Source: Sphaerobacter sp. (GTDB taxonomy: Bacteria > Chloroflexota > Chloroflexia > Thermomicrobiales > Thermomicrobiaceae). Taken from it: 56,849 bases of DNA. How positions within the stretch are numbered: position 1 is the stretch's first letter; every line of letters begins with the position of its first letter. Shown in pieces: positions 21,561-33,763 of this stretch. The stretch spans positions 1 to 56,849 of the forward strand of contig NZ_JADGHZ010000003.1 of NCBI RefSeq assembly GCF_019683595.1, given 5' to 3'. A model generated the notes under the pieces. That model was not told the DNA's origin and did not search any database. It worked only from the letters and a program-made list of their open reading frames with translations. Position numbers and translations under genes: made by a program.

Positions 21561-23534
21561 ATGGCCGGCGATCTCCACCTCGACCCCGCGGCGCACGAGG
21601 ACGCCATCGTCTGGCAGCCATCTCCCAACGACCTGGCGCGTAGCCGGCTGCTGCGCTTCATCCGTGAGCACGGGCTGCCCGATTACGAAGCGCTGCTGGC
21701 ACGGGCTGTGGAGGACCCCGCCTGGTACTGGGATGCCGTGGTCCGGCACCTCGAGCTGGAGTGGTACACGCCCTACGATCAGGTGCTCGACCTGAGTCGC
21801 GGGCTTCCCTGGCCGCGCTGGTTCGTCAACGGCCGGTACAACTACGTGCATGACGCGGTCGACAAGCGTGCGACCGGACCGGATCGCGACCGCATCGCCG
21901 TCGTCTGGGAGGGGGACGGCGGGGCGGTCCGGCGTCTCACCTTCGGCGAGCTGGCGACCGAGACGAACCGGCTGGCGCACGCCCTGCGCGCGCTGGGCAT
22001 CGGCAAGGGGGACCGGGTCGGGATCTTCCTGCCGATGGTCCCGGAGACGGCGATCGCTACGCTGGCCTGCAGCAAGATCGGCGCGATCTTCATCCCCATC
22101 TTCTCCGGCTACGGGGCCGAGGCGGCCGCGACGCGCCTGACCGACTGCGACGCCCGCCTGCTCATCACCGCCGACGGGTTCTACCGCCGGGGGAACGTCG
22201 TGCCGATGAAGGCCACGGCCGACGCCGCGGCCGACCAGTCCCCGACCGTGGAGCGCCTGCTGGTCTACCGCCATGTCGGGGCGGACGTCCCCTGGAACTC
22301 GGGGCGCGATATCTGGTGGCATGAGGCGGTCGCGGGCCAGCCGGACCACTACGACACCGAGCGGACCGCCGGCGACGACCCGTACATGATCATCTACACC
22401 TCGGGCACGACCGGCCGGCCCAAGGGCGCGGTCCACACCCACGCCGGGTTCCCGATCAAGGCGGCGCACGACCTCGCCTTCTGCTTCGATCTCCAGGCCG
22501 ACGACACGCTCTTCTGGATCACCGACCTCGGCTGGATGATGGGGCCGTGGGCCATCGAGGGGTCGCTGATGCTGGGCGCCACGCTCCTCCTCTACGAGGG
22601 CACGCCCGACTACCCCGAGCCGGACCGCCTGTGGCAGGTGGTCGAGCGGCACGGCGCGACCGTGCTCGGCGTCTCGCCGACCGCGGTGCGGGCGCTGATG
22701 AGCCGGGGCGACGAGTGGGCCACGCGGCACCCGATGCCGACGCTCCGCGCCTTCGGCTCCACCGGAGAGCCATGGAACCCTGGCCCCTGGCGCTGGCTGT
22801 TCACCGTGCCGGGGCAGAGCCGCCGGCCGATCCTGAACTACTCGGGCGGAACCGAGATCTCCGGCGGCATCGTCGGCTGCGTGACGATCAAGCCGCAGAA
22901 GCCGTGTGCCTTCACCGGGCCGGTCCCGGGCATGGCCGCCGACGTGGTTGACGCCGAAGGGCGGCCGGTGCGCGGGGAGGTGGGGGAACTGGTCATCCGC
23001 GGGCCGTGGGTCGGCATGACCAACGGCTTCTGGCGCGACCCGGACCGCTACCTCGCGACCTACTGGTCGCGCTGGCCCGATGTCTGGGTCCACGGCGACT
23101 GGGCCGAGGTGGACGCCGACGGCTTCTGGTACATCCTCGGCCGCTCCGACGACACGATCAAGGTGGCGGGCAAGCGGGTCGGACCGGCGGAAGTCGAGTC
23201 GGCTGCCGTGGCGCACCCGGCGGTACAGGAAGCGGCCGCCATCGGCGTGCCCGACCCGGTCAAGGGCGAGGCGGTCGTCATCTTCGCCATCCTCCGTCCC
23301 GGCTACACTCCGGGGGATGACCTGCGAGAGGAGATCCGCGACGTGGTGACCCAGCGCCTGGGCCGCCCGTTGCGCCCGGCCGATGTCCGCTTCGTCAGCG
23401 ACCTGCCGCGCACGCGCAACGCCAAGATCATGCGCCGCGTGATCCGCGCCAAGTACACCGGCCAGGAGAACCTGGGCGACCTCTCGGCGCTGGAGAACCC
23501 GGCCGCGGTCGAGGAGATCGGCCGGGCGGGGTGA
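21561..23534 (+). CDS. AMP-dependent acyl/acetyl-CoA synthetase
   Basis: YTSGTTGRPKGAVHTH, GWMMGPW, GDWAEVDADGFWYILGRSDDTIKVAGKRVGPAEVES, TRNAKIMRRVIR. Confidence 0.93.
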   Translation: MAGDLHLDPAAHEDAIVWQPSPNDLARSRLLRFIREHGLPDYEALLARAVEDPAWYWDAVVRHLELEWYTPYDQVLDLSRGLPWPRWFVNGRYNYVHDAVDKRATGPDRDRIAVVWEGDGGAVRRLTFGELATETNRLAHALRALGIGKGDRVGIFLPMVPETAIATLACSKIGAIFIPIFSGYGAEAAATRLTDCDARLLITADGFYRRGNVVPMKATADAAADQSPTVERLLVYRHVGADVPWNSGRDIWWHEAVAGQPDHYDTERTAGDDPYMIIYTSGTTGRPKGAVHTHAGFPIKAAHDLAFCFDLQADDTLFWITDLGWMMGPWAIEGSLMLGATLLLYEGTPDYPEPDRLWQVVERHGATVLGVSPTAVRALMSRGDEWATRHPMPTLRAFGSTGEPWNPGPWRWLFTVPGQSRRPILNYSGGTEISGGIVGCVTIKPQKPCAFTGPVPGMAADVVDAEGRPVRGEVGELVIRGPWVGMTNGFWRDPDRYLATYWSRWPDVWVHGDWAEVDADGFWYILGRSDDTIKVAGKRVGPAEVESAAVAHPAVQEAAAIGVPDPVKGEAVVIFAILRPGYTPGDDLREEIRDVVTQRLGRPLRPADVRFVSDLPRTRNAKIMRRVIRAKYTGQENLGDLSALENPAAVEEIGRAG

Positions 23535-23543
23535 GGAGTAGAG

Positions 23544-23678
23544 CGTCACGCGTCATGCGTCATACGTCATACGTCATCCGTGTTCCGTATTACGTGTTGC
23601 GTACTGCGTAATGCGTGTCTCCCCTCTCCCAAGGTTGGGAGAGGGGCCGGGGGTGAGGGGGACGCATGACGCATGACG
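23544..23678. repeat. Heptad-phased CGT/ACG array, copy 2, with CCCCTCTCCCAA-GG-TTGGGAGAGGGG palindrome core
   Basis: CGT at 23544, 51, 58, 65, 72, 79, 86, 93, 23600, 607, 614; palindrome 23621-23646; ACG at 23662, 69, 76. Confidence 0.9.
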
Positions 23679-23698
23679 AATCCATCCCGAGGAGCGCC

Positions 23699-24208
23699 AT
23701 GACCGCTCACGAGCCGACGTTCTCGCGGAAGCCACCGACCGGCGTCCTCCGCTTCTTCCTGAAGCTGCTGCCACGGCTGTACCGTGGGCCGCTGGCAGAG
23801 TTGTTCCGCTGGCGCTGCGTGATGCTCCTGACCACGACCGGCCGCAAGAGCGGGCTGCCCCGCACCGGCGGCGTGAGCTTCATGCCACTCGGCGACCGCT
23901 ACGTCATCTTCTCCGGCTGGGGTGTCCGCTCAAACTGGTATCAGAACCTGCGCGCCAACCCGGAGGTCATCATCCAGGTGGGACGCCGGCGGATGCGGGC
24001 CACCGCGCGGTTGGTCGAGGATCCTGAGCGACGCCGGGATCTCATGCTGATGATGCAGCAGCGCTCCGCCCACTGCGGACCTCCCCGCTTCATGCGCCCG
24101 CTCCTGCGGCTCACCCGCACCTTCGACTACGATGCCGAGATCCGCATGGCCGTCGAGCAGGCCGGTAACCTCCCGGTCATCGAGTTATTCCCCCACGGCG
24201 AGGTGTGA
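23699..24208 (+). CDS. Nitroreductase/deazaflavin (F420)-dependent DDN-like protein
   Basis: LTTTGRKSGLPRTGGVSFMPLGDRYVIFSGWGVRSNWYQNLRANPEVIIQVG; RBS gaggagcgccATG. Confidence 0.82.
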   Translation: MTAHEPTFSRKPPTGVLRFFLKLLPRLYRGPLAELFRWRCVMLLTTTGRKSGLPRTGGVSFMPLGDRYVIFSGWGVRSNWYQNLRANPEVIIQVGRRRMRATARLVEDPERRRDLMLMMQQRSAHCGPPRFMRPLLRLTRTFDYDAEIRMAVEQAGNLPVIELFPHGEV

Positions 24209-24319
24209 CGCCGGGCTATTCGGACGAGAAGCCGTTTATGGCCGCCGGATGGGCGATGACCATGCCCGCCTCCCGCGGACATCCACTGATGCCAACATCG
24301 GGCAGCCACTTGCGTCGAT

Positions 24320-24431
24320 GTCATCCCGAGCGGAGCCGGCCGGCGCGGGAGCGCCGGCCAGCGGAAGCGAAGGATCTCCTCGCGTGGTGGCAGTCGCAGC
24401 GCGAGATCCTTCGCTTCGCTCAGGATGACAG
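24320..24431. repeat. GTCATCC..GGATC dispersed inverted repeat (copy 2) with an extra GC hairpin in its left arm
   Basis: gtcatcccgagcggagc[cggccggcgcgggagcgccggcc]agcggaagcgaaggatct...agatccttcgcttcgctcaggatgac. Confidence 0.8.
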
Positions 24432-24487
24432 GTCATGAGAAACCGGGATTACCCGCATTCGGTATGACGGTTCGTCCCCACCTCCGG

Positions 24488-26881
<2,394 letters not shown>

Positions 26882-27048
26882 CGTTCCTCCAATCAGCAGG
26901 CGGAGCCTGTGATGGCTCCGCCGTCGTTGGCTGGCTCGATCCGAGCCAGTATACCGATTTGGGCTTGGATACTTTCCCGGCGGCGCCGCGGGCGTCGCAT
27001 CCCCTGGGGCGATCCCGTCCGGGGTCGGAGGGTCGGTACGGTCAGCCC

Positions 27049-27513
27049 TCAGCTCACCGCCTTCTTCACGAGCTCGCGGATCCGCTCCTCGGCGGCGGGG
27101 GTCAACTCCTTCAGGGCGTAGGCGGTCGGCCACATGGTGCCGTCGTCGAGGTTGGCCGAGTCGTTGAAGCCGAGGGTGGCGTACCGCGTCTTGAACTTGC
27201 CCGCGCTCTGGAAGAAGCAGACGACGCTGCCGTTCTTGGCGTATGCCGGCATCCCGTACCAGGTTCGTGGCGTGAGCTCCGGCGCGCTCTCCTTGATGAT
27301 GGCGTGGATCCGCTCGGCCATGGAGCGATCCGGTTCGTCCATCTCGGCGATCTTCTCGAGCACGTCGCGCTCCCCGTCCGCCTTGCTGGCGCGCCTGCTG
27401 CGGCGTTGCTCCTTGGCGCGCTCCCGCATGGCGGCGCGTTCCTCCTCGGTGAACGTCTGAGCCTCCGCGTCGGTCGCGGCGGTGTTCTCGGCGTTCGTCC
27501 GTGAGTCGGCCAT
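27049..27513 (-). CDS. DUF1801-like (YdhG-type) protein
   Basis: [59 protein letters not shown]. Confidence 0.8.
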   Translation of the reverse strand: MADSRTNAENTAATDAEAQTFTEEERAAMRERAKEQRRSRRASKADGERDVLEKIAEMDEPDRSMAERIHAIIKESAPELTPRTWYGMPAYAKNGSVVCFFQSAGKFKTRYATLGFNDSANLDDGTMWPTAYALKELTPAAEERIRELVKKAVS

Positions 27514-27594
27514 TGCAGGGCTCCTCTCTGCTGTCGCGAATCGGCTCGATACGTCCAGGTGATGGCGGTGGCCGCCGTGCCGGATACCGCGCGG

Positions 27595-28017
27595 CTACGC
27601 CTCGGCCACGATGCTCTGCAACTGATCCAGCATCATCTGCCAGCTATACCGCGCGCCACCGATCTCCTGCTTGGCTTCGGGTCGGAAGCCGCTCTGCTCC
27701 AGACGCAGCCGGGTGACGCCGCCCTCATCCTCCGTCAGCGTCCAGGAGACCACCGTCGAGTGCGGGACGCTGCCGACCCCCTCGGTCGACCAGGTATAGG
27801 CGAGCCGTCGCGGCGGATCCACCTCAATCACTTCGCAGTCGACGACGCCGTCCCAGCCGGGCGCGTCGCGGAACTGAAAGCGGTGCCCGACGACCGGCTG
27901 AAAGTCGTTGGTCTTGAAGAGCATCCACTTGGAGAGGGTCTCGGGATCGGTCAGCGCGTTCCAGACCCGCTCGATGGGTCTCTTCAGTTCGGTCTCCAGG
28001 ACGACGGTCTCACTCAT
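27595..28017 (-). CDS. SRPBCC/AHSA1-domain protein
   Basis: MSETVVLETELKRPIERVWNALTDPETLSKWMLFKTNDFQPVVGHRFQFRDAPGWDGVVDCEVIEVDPPRRLAYTW. Confidence 0.9.
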   Translation of the reverse strand: MSETVVLETELKRPIERVWNALTDPETLSKWMLFKTNDFQPVVGHRFQFRDAPGWDGVVDCEVIEVDPPRRLAYTWSTEGVGSVPHSTVVSWTLTEDEGGVTRLRLEQSGFRPEAKQEIGGARYSWQMMLDQLQSIVAEA

Positions 28018-28325
28018 TCGTTGTTCTCCTCCACGAGTTCCTTCAGGCGGTCGAGCCGCTGCGTCCAGAACTGCTCGTAGAACGAAAGCCACTCCTGAAT
28101 CTCACGAAGCGGAGCGGCGTTCAGGCGGTAGCGCGTCTCCCTTCCAACCTTACGGTCGATCACGAGCCCCGCTTCCTTGAGAATGGCCAGGTGCTTGGCG
28201 ACGGCCGTGCGGCCCATCGGGAACTGGGCCGCGATCTCATGGAGGGGTAACTCATCGACCTCGGCCAGCATGCGGAGCATCCGGCGGCGAGTCGGATCGG
28301 CCACCGCACGGTAGACATCTCGCAT
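28014..28325 (-). CDS. ArsR-family winged-helix transcriptional regulator
   Basis: MRDVYRAVADPTRRRMLRMLAEVDELPLHEIAAQFPMGRTAVAKHLAILKEAGLVIDRKVGRETRYRLN; overlaps the SRPBCC gene. Confidence 0.93.
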   Translation of the reverse strand: MRDVYRAVADPTRRRMLRMLAEVDELPLHEIAAQFPMGRTAVAKHLAILKEAGLVIDRKVGRETRYRLNAAPLREIQEWLSFYEQFWTQRLDRLKELVEENNE

Positions 28326-28385
28326 GGGGCCAACGTCCTCCTTGTTCTGGCGCACATCCGACGCCATTGCCCAGCCCCCAAATAT

Positions 28386-28431
28386 GACACCATTTGGTGG
28401 CCAATCACAGGATACGACACCAAATGGTGTC
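28386..28431 (-). promoter_or_regulatory. Tandem ArsR-type operator sites
   Basis: GACACCATTTGGTGGC (28386-28401) and GACACCAAATGGTGTC (28416-28431), 30 bp apart, upstream of the ArsR start. Confidence 0.75.
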
Positions 28432-28536
28432 ATGTCAAGCCCCAGTTCCCCGGCACGAGGGGATGGCGGCAAGCGGCTCAGGGCCTGCGCGTCGTCGGCG
28501 CGCCGCAGCGGCCCCCTTCCGTGGCAATCCCTGCCG

Positions 28537-29037
28537 CTACCCGAGGGGTGACGTGTCCGGTTTGGGTCTTCCGATTAGATGGCGCGGTGTGTCGAGCGGC
28601 TGCTGAAGCGCGGTGCGCACGCAGGGAGGGTAGAGGCGGACCTGATCGAGGTCGCCCAGAGGGAACCAGCGGAACTCGAGAACGTCGTTGCCCTCCTGCC
28701 CGGCGTGAACGGCCTCAGTATCGAGCAGGCGGCAACCGTCGGGGAGGTCGACGGCGAAGTAGAGCCCAATCTGATGGTGGGGCCGGTCGTTCATGGTGAA
28801 GAAGTCTTCGACGACCCAGAGGAGCCGACCGACCGTGACCTCGACGGCCAACTCCTCGCGCATCTCCCGGGTGAGGGCGTCGACTGCGGTCTCCAGGATC
28901 TCGCAGCGCCCGCCCGGCAGCGACCAGAAGTCGTCGCCCACCGCGCGATGCAGCAGGACCCGGCCGTCGTGCAGGCACACGCCGCCGACCCGATAGAGGA
29001 AGTGTGCCGGCCCGATATCGACGCTGATCATGCTCAC
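28537..29037 (-). CDS. NUDIX hydrolase
   Basis: FWSLPGGRCEILETAVDALTREMREELAVEVTVGRLLWVVEDFF (Nudix box). Confidence 0.9.
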   Translation of the reverse strand: MSMISVDIGPAHFLYRVGGVCLHDGRVLLHRAVGDDFWSLPGGRCEILETAVDALTREMREELAVEVTVGRLLWVVEDFFTMNDRPHHQIGLYFAVDLPDGCRLLDTEAVHAGQEGNDVLEFRWFPLGDLDQVRLYPPCVRTALQQPLDTPRHLIGRPKPDTSPLG

Positions 29038-29089
29038 GGTTCAGCGCTCCTCGATCGCTCCCCAGCCTTGTCCCCACCTGCCGGGTGGG

Positions 29090-29368
29090 TCATTCCTGGG
29101 CGCGCTCGATCGCGGCGCGGAGGTCGGTGAGGACACGCTGCTGGGTGTTGAGCACGTGCCCGACCATCTCGCGCAGGTGCTGGTTCATGTCGGCGGTGAG
29201 GTCGACGATCTCCGCGGCCAGCCGCAGCAGATCTTCCGGCTGGTCGGCCGGCGCAGCGGCGATCTGCTCCAGCAGCGCGGCCGTGCGCTCCTCGTACTGG
29301 GTCACCTTCACCCCGAAGACCCGGAGCATCTTGCGCGTCGGGTCGCGCGGCTGGCGCTCTTCCTGCAT
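29090..29368 (-). CDS. Small hypothetical helical protein
   Basis: MQEERQPRDPTRKMLRVFGVKVTQYEERTAALLEQIAAAPADQPEDLLRLAAEIVDLTADMNQHLREMVGHVLNTQQRVLTDLRAAIERAQE. Confidence 0.55.
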   Translation of the reverse strand: MQEERQPRDPTRKMLRVFGVKVTQYEERTAALLEQIAAAPADQPEDLLRLAAEIVDLTADMNQHLREMVGHVLNTQQRVLTDLRAAIERAQE

Positions 29369-29514
29369 CGTGCACTCCCTTCCGTCGCGACGTCGCCCGC
29401 TCGGGCAGAGAAACCCATTCCCCATTGTAGGCTGAACGAATGGACCCGTGCTCATGCCGGCCTCCCGCACCTGACGCCCGTCGGCAGGCGCGAGGCATGG
29501 GTGTGGCCCGGCCG

Positions 29515-30159
29515 CTACCGGCGATAGGCGATGACCAGGCCGTCGTGGATCGGGATGAGGGTGGTGATCCATCGGGGGTCGGTCGTCAGCCGCCGGGTGG
29601 CCTCCCGCACCCCCTCCGTAGCCGGGGATCGGTCGGCGTCGTCGAAGATCCGCCCGCCCCAGAGCATGTTGTCGATGATCAGCACTCCGCCGGGACGGAG
29701 CTTCTCCTCGATGACGTCGAGCGAGGCGGGGTAGCCCTCCTTGTTGATGTCGTTGAAGATCAGGTCGAACGGTCCCTCGGTCTCCCGCAGCGTCTGCACC
29801 GCCTCGCCGACCCGGTAGCGCACGATATCGCCGTAGCCGAGGCGCTCCAGATGTCCACGCGCGCGCTGGGACAGCTCCTCATCCCAGACGACGTGGTAGA
29901 CCTCGCCACCGCCGTTCTCCTGCACAGCGCGCGCGAACCAGGCGGTGGAGTAGCCGTAGCCCGATCCCAGCTCGAAGACCCGCCGCGCCCCGGCGATCCG
30001 CGCGATCTGGTAGCAGAGGTAGCCCGCCGGAGCGCCGACGATCGGGAACCGGTGCTCCGCCGCGTACGCCTCCATCGCCTGCATCTCCGGCGGGCGCTCC
30101 GGCACCAGCTTTTCGATATACGCCCTCAGCCGTACGCCCTCATCCATCCCGCTCATCAC
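29515..30159 (-). CDS. Class I SAM-dependent O-methyltransferase
   Basis: VFELGSGYGYSTAWFARAV, FDLIFNDINKEGYPASLDVIEEKLRPGGVLIIDNMLWGGRI. Confidence 0.9.
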   Translation of the reverse strand: MMSGMDEGVRLRAYIEKLVPERPPEMQAMEAYAAEHRFPIVGAPAGYLCYQIARIAGARRVFELGSGYGYSTAWFARAVQENGGGEVYHVVWDEELSQRARGHLERLGYGDIVRYRVGEAVQTLRETEGPFDLIFNDINKEGYPASLDVIEEKLRPGGVLIIDNMLWGGRIFDDADRSPATEGVREATRRLTTDPRWITTLIPIHDGLVIAYRR

Positions 30160-30422
30160 GCCCTCCTAACCGGCTGGCTGCTCCAACGGCGTAGCGCCGA
30201 TTCTACGCGATTGGGAGTGGGGGCGCGGCTTTGCGCGAATCCTGTCACACATCCCGGAGGGCCATGCGATTATCACGCTGCTCGCAGACCGCGACGATCG
30301 CGTGGTAGCAACCACGAAGATCCGGCATCGTGGTTGGTGCCTGGGGATTTATCCCCGGGCACATGCCACGGCGTAGGAACATTCGCGCAACCGCCGTAGA
30401 TCCGATGGATCCGCCAGACTCC

Positions 30423-31406
30423 CTACGACGATCGCCCTTCCCCACCCCGCCCCTCATAGAACGCCACCACGTTGCGGGCGGTGGTGAGGACGCGTTGACG
30501 GAGGGCTGGGGGGGCGAGGACCTCGACGGTGTCGCCGAAACCGAGCACGTAGCCGAGGGCGACTTCCTCCACATCGGCGACCAGGTGCACGGTCGACCAG
30601 CCGTCGGCGCCGGGCGGGTCGATCCGCTCGGCGCGCACGTAGCCCGCGCTGGCGCCGAGCCGGTGCAGCGCTTCGGGCGCGGCTCGGAGTGTGAACGGGT
30701 AGCGGGGCAGCTCGCGGACGAAGCGGGCGGTGGACTCGGTCCAGTAGGCGGCGAGGTCGAAGCCTTCGGGGCGTTCGCACGGCTCCTCCGTCACCTCGAC
30801 GTCCTGCACGCGGGCGACGCGGTAGGTGCGGGGATGCCCTTCGACGGCGGCGACCAGGTACCAGAGGCTCCCCTTGGCGACGAGGCCGAGCGGGTCGACC
30901 ACGCGCTCGACCGTCGTGCCGTCGCTCCGCCGGTAGACGATGCACGCCCGGCGATCGCGCCAGACGGCGTCCTGGAGGGCGGGCAGGCAGGGCGCGGGAT
31001 CCTCACCCTGCCGCCAGCCGGAGGTATCGACCAGTAGCCGCTGGCGCGCTCTCTCCGCCTCGCGTCGCCGCATGGTGGGTAGCGCTGCCAGCAGTTTCAG
31101 CAGCGCCCCCTCGGCAGCCTCTCGGTAGCCAAGATCGGCCAGCGGGCGGGCGGGTTTGGTGAGGAAGAGGGCCTCGATCTCCAACCCGGTGAGGCCCGAG
31201 AGGTCGGTGCGGTAGTCGTCGGGCAGCACCCAGCCGCCCCGCGCGCCGCGCTCGGCGTAGACCGGCACCCCGGCCATGCTGAGTGCCTCCATGTCCCGCT
31301 GGATTGTGCGGGGCGAGACCTCCAGGCGCTCTGCTAGCTCGCGCGCGGTCATGCGCCGGTGGACTTGGAGCAGCAGCAAGATCGAGAGCAGCCGGTCCGC
31401 GCGCAT
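30423..31406 (-). CDS. YafY-type HTH/WYL-domain transcriptional regulator
   Basis: MRADRLLSILLLLQVHRRMTARELAERLEVSPRTIQRDMEALSMAGVPVYAERGARGGW...PLGLVAKGSLWYLVAAVEGHPRTYRVARV. Confidence 0.93.
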   Translation of the reverse strand: MRADRLLSILLLLQVHRRMTARELAERLEVSPRTIQRDMEALSMAGVPVYAERGARGGWVLPDDYRTDLSGLTGLEIEALFLTKPARPLADLGYREAAEGALLKLLAALPTMRRREAERARQRLLVDTSGWRQGEDPAPCLPALQDAVWRDRRACIVYRRSDGTTVERVVDPLGLVAKGSLWYLVAAVEGHPRTYRVARVQDVEVTEEPCERPEGFDLAAYWTESTARFVRELPRYPFTLRAAPEALHRLGASAGYVRAERIDPPGADGWSTVHLVADVEEVALGYVLGFGDTVEVLAPPALRQRVLTTARNVVAFYEGRGGEGRSS

Positions 31407-31552
31407 TGGCCCTCCTCGCTCACGAAATCCGCTCGCCCGTCATCGAGCATCGTAGCGGGAAATATGACAGCAGGTGTCCAATATCGTGCCCTATGCTGGG
31501 TGTCGTCTGCAAGCCGGACCCATGCCGGGTCGAGTGACCGGGAGGATGGCGC

Positions 31553-32068
31553 ATGAGCGAGCGGGTACCCAGCGCACGGCAGGATGAGCCGCGGGCCAGC
31601 CGGCCATGGATGAAAGGGTACGGCGTCCCGGCCGAGGCGGAGGGGATGCTCGACTGGACGTTCGCCGTGGAGCGGCTGGAGCGGGCCCGCAACTACTGGG
31701 TCACCACGGCCGCGCCGACGGGGCAGCCGCACGCGGTACCGGTCTGGGGTGCCTGGGTGGACGGCGCGGTCTACTTCTCCACGGCGCCGACGACGCGCAC
31801 GGCGCGCAACCTGGCGACGAACCCGGCCGTCGCGGTGCACCTGGAGAGTGGCGACGAGGTGGTCGCGCTGGAGGGTGAAGCCCGGCCGGTGACGGCGATG
31901 GACGAAGCGACTTTCACCCGACTGGGCGACGCCCTCCGCGCGAAGTACGGCGAGGAGCCGCTCGACAGCCCCGAGGGGTTCTACGTCATGCGCCCGCGCG
32001 TCGCCTACGGCTGGACCCTCGCCGCGTTCCCCAACAGCGTCACCCGCTGGCAGTTCAACGGGGCGTAG
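31553..32068 (+). CDS. Pyridoxamine 5'-phosphate oxidase family protein
   Basis: ARNYWVTTAAPTGQPHAVPVWGAWVDGAVYFSTAPTTRTARNLATNPAVAVHLESGDEVVALEGEA. Confidence 0.85.
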   Translation: MSERVPSARQDEPRASRPWMKGYGVPAEAEGMLDWTFAVERLERARNYWVTTAAPTGQPHAVPVWGAWVDGAVYFSTAPTTRTARNLATNPAVAVHLESGDEVVALEGEARPVTAMDEATFTRLGDALRAKYGEEPLDSPEGFYVMRPRVAYGWTLAAFPNSVTRWQFNGA

Positions 32069-32086
32069 GCTGACGCGCTGGGGAGT

Positions 32087-32127
32087 GGCCCTCACCCCCG
32101 ACCCCTCTCCCAACGTTGGGAGAGGGG
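32087..32127. repeat. CCCCTCTCCCAACGTTGGGAGAGGGG palindromic repeat
   Basis: ggccctcacccccgacCCCCTCTCCCAACGTTGGGAGAGGGG-type unit downstream of 31553-32068. Confidence 0.8.
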
Positions 32128-32189
32128 AGCTACTTGCGCGAGTCGGGTGATGCGCCGACCGGTGCCCGCCTCTCTGGGCAACCGGAACG

Positions 32190-33371
32190 CTACCCCGCCC
32201 TCGCGGGCTCGGGGAGGAAGCGGGCGGCGACTTCGTTGGCGAGGAGGAGGCCGCGGCGGGTGAGTCGGACGTGCTCGCCGTCCCAGTGCAGGAGGCTGGC
32301 AGCGGCCAGGTCGGAGAGCTGCCGGCCGTAGACCTCCTCCAGCTCCCGGCCGTGGCGGGCGGCGAAGGCGGTGGCGGAGACGCCCTCCTCGGGCAGCCGC
32401 AGGCCGAGCATCATCGTCTCGGCCATGGCGGTCGTCTCGTCCAGCTCCTCGCGCTCCTCGATGGGCAACCGGCCGTCGCGCACGGCGGCGATGTAGTGGG
32501 CCGGCAGGCGGATGTTACTGGAGCGGACGTTGTCGAGGTGGGCGTGCGCCCCGGCGCCGAGGCCGAGGTAATGCCCGTTGCGCCAGTAGAGCAGGTTGTG
32601 CCGTGAGCGGTGCTCCGGGGTGCGCGCCCAGTTGGAGATCTCGTAGTGGTACCAGCCGGCCGCGGCGAGCCGGTCGAGCGCGCGCTCGTACATGTCGGCG
32701 GTCGCGTCCTCGTCGGGCACGGTCAGGATGCCGCGCTGGACGGCCCGCTCGTAGGGCGTGCCCGGCTCGATGATCAGCGAGTAGAGCGACAGGTGGTCCG
32801 GCTGCCAGCGGAGGATACTGTCCAGGTCGTCCTCCCATTCGGCCATCGTCTGGCCGGGCCAGCCGAAGATGAAGTCGACACTGAAGTTGTCCACCCCGGC
32901 CGCTCGGGCCGCGGCCAGCGCCCGCTCCGGCACGTCGGGCTTGTGGGCGCGGCCGAGCACCTTCAGCCCCCGTGCCTGCTGGGTCTGCACCCCGAGGCTG
33001 ATCCGGTTCACCCCCGCCTGGAGGAACCCGTCGAGCGTCGCGGCGTCGATCGTCTCCGGGTTGGCCTCGAGCGACACCTCGGCGTCGTCGGGCAGGGGGA
33101 AGCGCTCCCGTACCGCGTCGATCAGCCGCGCGATGAGCTCCGGCGGGAGGAGCGACGGCGTGCCGCCGCCGAAGAAGATCGACTGCGCCGGGCGGGGGCC
33201 GATCGCCGCCAGGGTCAGGTCCATCTCCCCGATCAGCGCCTCCACGTATTCCGGGATCAGGTGCTCCTGCCGCGCGTAGGTGTTGAAGTCGCAGTAGGGG
33301 CAGATGCGAGTGCAGAAGGGGATGTGGATGTAGACCCCGAGCGGGGCGTCGGCCGGGAGCGGCGCGGTCAC
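32190..33371 (-). CDS. hemW: Radical SAM HemW-type (oxygen-independent coproporphyrinogen oxidase-like) protein
   Basis: LGVYIHIPFCTRICPYCDFNTYARQEHLIPEYVEALIGEMDL..., FFGGGTPSLL; CxxxCxxC. GTG start inferred; ORF extends to 33524. Confidence 0.92.
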   Translation of the reverse strand: MTAPLPADAPLGVYIHIPFCTRICPYCDFNTYARQEHLIPEYVEALIGEMDLTLAAIGPRPAQSIFFGGGTPSLLPPELIARLIDAVRERFPLPDDAEVSLEANPETIDAATLDGFLQAGVNRISLGVQTQQARGLKVLGRAHKPDVPERALAAARAAGVDNFSVDFIFGWPGQTMAEWEDDLDSILRWQPDHLSLYSLIIEPGTPYERAVQRGILTVPDEDATADMYERALDRLAAAGWYHYEISNWARTPEHRSRHNLLYWRNGHYLGLGAGAHAHLDNVRSSNIRLPAHYIAAVRDGRLPIEEREELDETTAMAETMMLGLRLPEEGVSATAFAARHGRELEEVYGRQLSDLAAASLLHWDGEHVRLTRRGLLLANEVAARFLPEPARAG

Positions 33372-33539
33372 GGCAGCGATGCTCTCCTTCGTCGGGCCTC
33401 GGGCCTTGGGCCGACTCGCTCTGACGTGCCGGCGCTGGAGCCCTATCCTATCAAGTATACTCGCCGCTTGGCGCCGTGCCCCGATAGCCCACTTCCCAGA
33501 TGACCAGCCCAGCGCATCGGACACGACCGCGCATCGGGC

Positions 33540-33566
33540 TTGACAGGGATTTCAGTCTGATATAAT
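33540..33566 (+). promoter_or_regulatory. Sigma-A-like promoter for the ABC/M19 operon
   Basis: TTGACA (33540-33545) - 15 bp - TATAAT (33561-33566), about 200 bp upstream of the first permease. Confidence 0.55.
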
Positions 33567-33763
33567 CTGCATTCAGTATTTTCACCATCACGGCGGGAAG
33601 CCGTCGTCGGCGTGTCACGGCAGCCCCAGGCACCGGCCCGTGTGGTGCAGTGCAGGCGCCAAACTGCTGTGGTTGTCGCTCCCTTCACCGCCGCCACCAC
33701 CGCCGACGCCAGCGTGACCAGTGCGCCGCCGGCATTTGAGCGGCAAATGAGGGGAGTAGGCGT

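Noticed and set aside
23544-23678. Possible CRISPR array in the heptad-phased region
   Set aside because: Repeat period is 7 bp, no 24-37-bp repeats with unique spacers, and no cas genes nearby.
23574-23774. 66-aa ORF containing PLTPGPSPNLGRGE
   Set aside because: Known-looking translation artefact of the CCCTCACCCCC..CCCCTCTCCCAA palindromic repeat.
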